A DNA stretch of 25,836 nucleotides from Sphingomonas sp. (GTDB lineage: Bacteria; Pseudomonadota; Alphaproteobacteria; Sphingomonadales; Sphingomonadaceae), in contig JAIERC010000498.1 in NCBI GenBank assembly GCA_019747165.1, forward strand, positions 1 to 25,836. Direction: 5' to 3'. The translations under genes and the position numbers were made by a program. The notes beneath the pieces were generated by a model. It did not search any database and was not told the origin of the DNA. It saw only the letters and a program-made list of their open reading frames with translations. Positions 25,581 through 25,836 of this stretch are shown piece after piece; the stretch's first letter is position 1; every line of letters starts with the position of its first letter.

Positions 25581-25836
25581 TGGTTTTTTAGAAGAAGAAG
25601 GTTGGTTCGCGCGGAGGCGCTGAGACGCGGAGGGGGTACGCTGCTTGGTGATGACCCTTTTTCAGCATCGGAGGACGGAGATTGCGGAAGCCGGTATTGA
25701 AAGCCCGCGAAGCGGGCAGGATGGCTTTCGCCGGAAACTTGCAGAGCAAGGCTGCTCCTGGGCGCACCCCCTCCGCGTCTCCGCGCCTCCGCGCGAAAAT
25801 CTCTTCGCTCTGCGGAGCGTCCCGCCGGGCATGATC
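25581..25836. other. Region upstream of dnaE2 to the window edge
   Basis: This region consists mainly of the inverted-repeat unit plus 39 bases beyond it. No start codon with coding character, no LexA-type GTTC repeat and no recognisable imuB end is seen. The minus strand is open through the repeat to a TAA just before dnaE2, but the translation is Arg/Pro-rich repeat sequence and is not called. Confidence 0.45.
25606..25797. repeat. 192-bp inverted-repeat unit upstream of dnaE2
   Basis: The 32-base arm at 25606-25637 (TTCGCGCGGAGGCGCTGAGA...) matches the reverse complement of 25766-25797 at 31 of 32 positions. The 128-base interior has its own hairpins, GCCCGC/GCGGGC with a GAA loop (25703-25717) and GAAAGCC (25699-25705) with GGCTTTC (25723-25729). 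It lies 25 bases before the dnaE2 start codon. It resembles a MITE-like or intergenic repeat unit. No target-site duplication is obvious. Confidence 0.7.

Noticed and set aside
25597..25836. Minus-strand open frame running from the window edge to just before dnaE2, as the end of imuB
   Set aside because: The translation consists of Arg/Pro-rich sequence from the inverted-repeat unit and shows nothing like an ImuB C-terminus.
1..25836. CRISPR arrays, tRNA or rRNA genes, insertion-sequence transposases
   Set aside because: No regularly spaced direct repeats, no tRNA-like cloverleaf and no transposase motifs were seen on reading both strands.

Overview
The window looks like a chromosomal segment of a sphingomonad-type alphaproteobacterium. 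This is inferred from the GC-rich coding DNA, the large TonB-dependent receptor with a Gly-rich insert, the NodT-type efflux lipoprotein, the DnaE2 polymerase and palindromic repeats of a style common in sphingomonads. No rRNA, tRNA, CRISPR array, transposase or integrase was seen.

Layout. 1-628: the end of an SPFH/stomatin-type gene, overlapped by nfeD. 629-2550: a gene-poor stretch with a degenerate inverted repeat, the decayed tail of a DUF937-like sequence, a GH46 chitosanase-like gene without a signal peptide, and an AT-rich upstream island (about 75% AT). 2551-5113 (minus): three overlapping genes for exported proteins, the middle one an M48 metalloprotease with a TPR tail. 5364-8117 (minus): nucleotide-sugar genes gmd (broken by a one-base shortfall in a homopolymer) and ugd. 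8208-10985 (minus): a TonB-dependent receptor. 11281-17133 (plus): a tightly packed tripartite RND efflux operon (adaptor, pump, outer-membrane factor).

The most interesting block is 17509-22025 (plus). It holds two small precursors with double-glycine leaders whose predicted mature peptides carry GxxxG motifs. A 42-residue single-span membrane ORF follows, translationally coupled to the second precursor and a good candidate for an immunity protein. After a hairpin and an AT-rich spacer come an HlyD-type adaptor and a C39 peptidase-containing ABC exporter with an intact Cys/His/Asp triad. Together they form a Gram-negative two-peptide (class IIb-like) bacteriocin system. It has no outer-membrane channel of its own, but the efflux operon's TolC-family protein is encoded just upstream.

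22125-25580 (minus) is dnaE2, the error-prone polymerase. It contains a 90-bp element with perfect 26-bp inverted ends, translated in frame as a 30-residue insert, similar in concept to Rickettsia palindromic elements. A second, larger inverted-repeat unit lies immediately upstream of dnaE2 at 25606-25797.
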